This document shows, in pieces, positions 5,444-6,363 of a stretch of DNA of 6,363 bases. The stretch comes from Rhodobacteraceae bacterium UBA2553. GTDB lineage: Bacteria > Pseudomonadota > Alphaproteobacteria > Rhodobacterales > Rhodobacteraceae. Position numbers and translations under genes: made by a program. The notes below the pieces were generated by a model. It was not told the origin of the DNA. It made no database searches and was given only the letters and a program-made list of their open reading frames with translations. The DNA lies in assembly GCA_002340515.1 (NCBI GenBank), contig DDMF01000032.1, forward strand, positions 1 to 6,363, given 5' to 3'. Within the stretch, counting starts at the first letter, position 1, and each line of letters begins with the position of its first letter.

Positions 5444-6363
5444 ATGACAGACAAGCTCGTTCAACCCTTTAGCCAAGCCAAGACCGCCGAATTGGCGGAT
5501 CGTCTGGCGCAAGAGGACGTTCAGGGCCGCTCGCCCTGGACCGATGCGCGGCGCAGGTTTATGCGCAACAAAGCGGCCATGACCTCGGTTCTGGTGCTCT
5601 CACTGGTGCTGATTTTCTCGCTGTTTGGCGAGGTGATCAGTGAATTTGACAATGAAACCATCGACTGGGATATCCTTGGAAGCATTAAGGAATTGGGTCG
5701 CCCATCAATTGAAAATGGCCACTTCTTTGGCTTTGATGAAAACGGACGTGACCTTTACAACCGCGTTGTCCAAGGCTCGCGGATCTCGCTGGCTGTGGGC
5801 ATCGTTGGCGCCTTTGTGGCGGTGATCGTCGGCACCATTTATGGGGCCACCGCTGGGTTTATCGGCGGACGTGTCGACAGCATTATGATGCGTTTGGTCG
5901 ATATCTTTATGTCGATCCCCTACATGTTTGTGCTGATTTTGCTGTTGGTTGTGGCCGGTCGCTCGATCACCATGATCTTTATTGGCATCGGCCTGACCGC
6001 TTGGCTGGACATGAGCCGGATTGTGCGCGGTCAAACCCTGTCGATTAAAAACCGAGAGTATGTGGAAGCGGCCGTGGCCATTGGTGTGCCCACATGGCAG
6101 ATCATTTTCAGACACATCGTGCCCAACCTTCTGGGCGTTGTGGTGGTCTATGCGACCCTGTTGGTGCCGCAAATGATCCTGACCGAAAGCTTCATTTCTT
6201 TCCTTGGGCTTGGTGTGCAAGAGCCGCTGACCTCTTGGGGTGCGCTTATTTCCGAAGGCGTGAAAAGCATGAACTATGGCACCTTGTGGCACCTCGGGTT
6301 CCCGCTGTCCTTCTTCATCATCACAATCTTCTGTTTCTTCTTCATCGGCGACGGGTTGCGCGA
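5444..6363 (+). CDS. oppC: Oligopeptide ABC transporter permease OppC (3' end cut by window edge)
   Basis: Second membrane subunit of the oligopeptide channel, pairing with OppB. About 306 codons are visible and the frame is open at the right edge; E. coli OppC has 302 residues and ends shortly after the IGDGLR reached here, so probably only about ten residues are missing. The N-terminal cytoplasmic part includes GRSPWTDARRRFMRNKAA (28-45), an OppC signature, before a first helix at about 47-66. The periplasmic part holds HFFGFDENGRDL (93-104). The EAA loop is EAAVAIGVPTWQIIFRHIVPN, Glu208 to Asn228 with Gly214, the docking site for OppD/OppF. LTESFISFLGLG and PLTSWGALIS are also typical. Other helices lie near 115-140, 159-182, 230-250 and 285-302. 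oppD and oppF ATPase genes are expected just beyond the window. Confidence 0.95.
   Translation, partial: MTDKLVQPFSQAKTAELADRLAQEDVQGRSPWTDARRRFMRNKAAMTSVLVLSLVLIFSLFGEVISEFDNETIDWDILGSIKELGRPSIENGHFFGFDENGRDLYNRVVQGSRISLAVGIVGAFVAVIVGTIYGATAGFIGGRVDSIMMRLVDIFMSIPYMFVLILLLVVAGRSITMIFIGIGLTAWLDMSRIVRGQTLSIKNREYVEAAVAIGVPTWQIIFRHIVPNLLGVVVVYATLLVPQMILTESFISFLGLGVQEPLTSWGALISEGVKSMNYGTLWHLGFPLSFFIITIFCFFFIGDGLR

Noticed and set aside
5705..6292. Open frame of 195 codons antisense to oppC
   Set aside because: The product is a low-complexity run of His, Gln, Asn and Asp typical of the reverse complement of membrane-protein codons, and it overlaps the conserved core of oppC.

Overview
The window looks like chromosomal DNA of an alphaproteobacterium, most likely Rhodobacterales (Roseobacter-type). 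The base composition is moderately GC-rich with G/C-leaning third codon positions. The protein sequences recall roseobacter versions of DeoC, a two-domain-type aldehyde dehydrogenase and an oligopeptide ABC transporter. This placement rests on recognition of the proteins, not on a search.

Layout. Positions 1-2225 hold two genes on the minus strand: deoC (1203-2225) and, 3 nt after its stop, an aldehyde dehydrogenase gene (1199 down to the left edge, 3' end cut off). Positions 2226-2607 are a divergent intergenic region with a 16-bp inverted repeat, a 12-bp direct repeat 55 bp apart, a candidate promoter and small hairpins. Positions 2608-6363 hold three genes on the plus strand: oppA (complete), a 276-nt structured spacer, oppB (complete), and oppC (cut at the right edge, probably only its last residues missing). 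oppD and oppF would be expected next. No tRNA, rRNA, insertion sequence, CRISPR array or prophage signature was seen.

How the genes work. DeoC splits 2-deoxyribose-5-phosphate into glyceraldehyde-3-phosphate and acetaldehyde, and the coupled dehydrogenase can oxidise the acetaldehyde (or another aldehyde) to the acid. The pair reads as a deoxynucleoside-sugar catabolic unit. OppA captures oligopeptides in the periplasm and OppB/OppC form the membrane channel. The divergent layout puts scavenging of nucleoside sugars and of peptides on either side of one control region.

The coding content is conventional. The points worth a second look are the pairing of DERA-like DeoC with an ALDH16-like enzyme, the repeat/palindrome array in the divergent control region, and the oppA-oppB spacer with a terminator-like hairpin, several stem-loops and a Crp/Fnr-type site. 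I saw no clear sign of an entirely new system.
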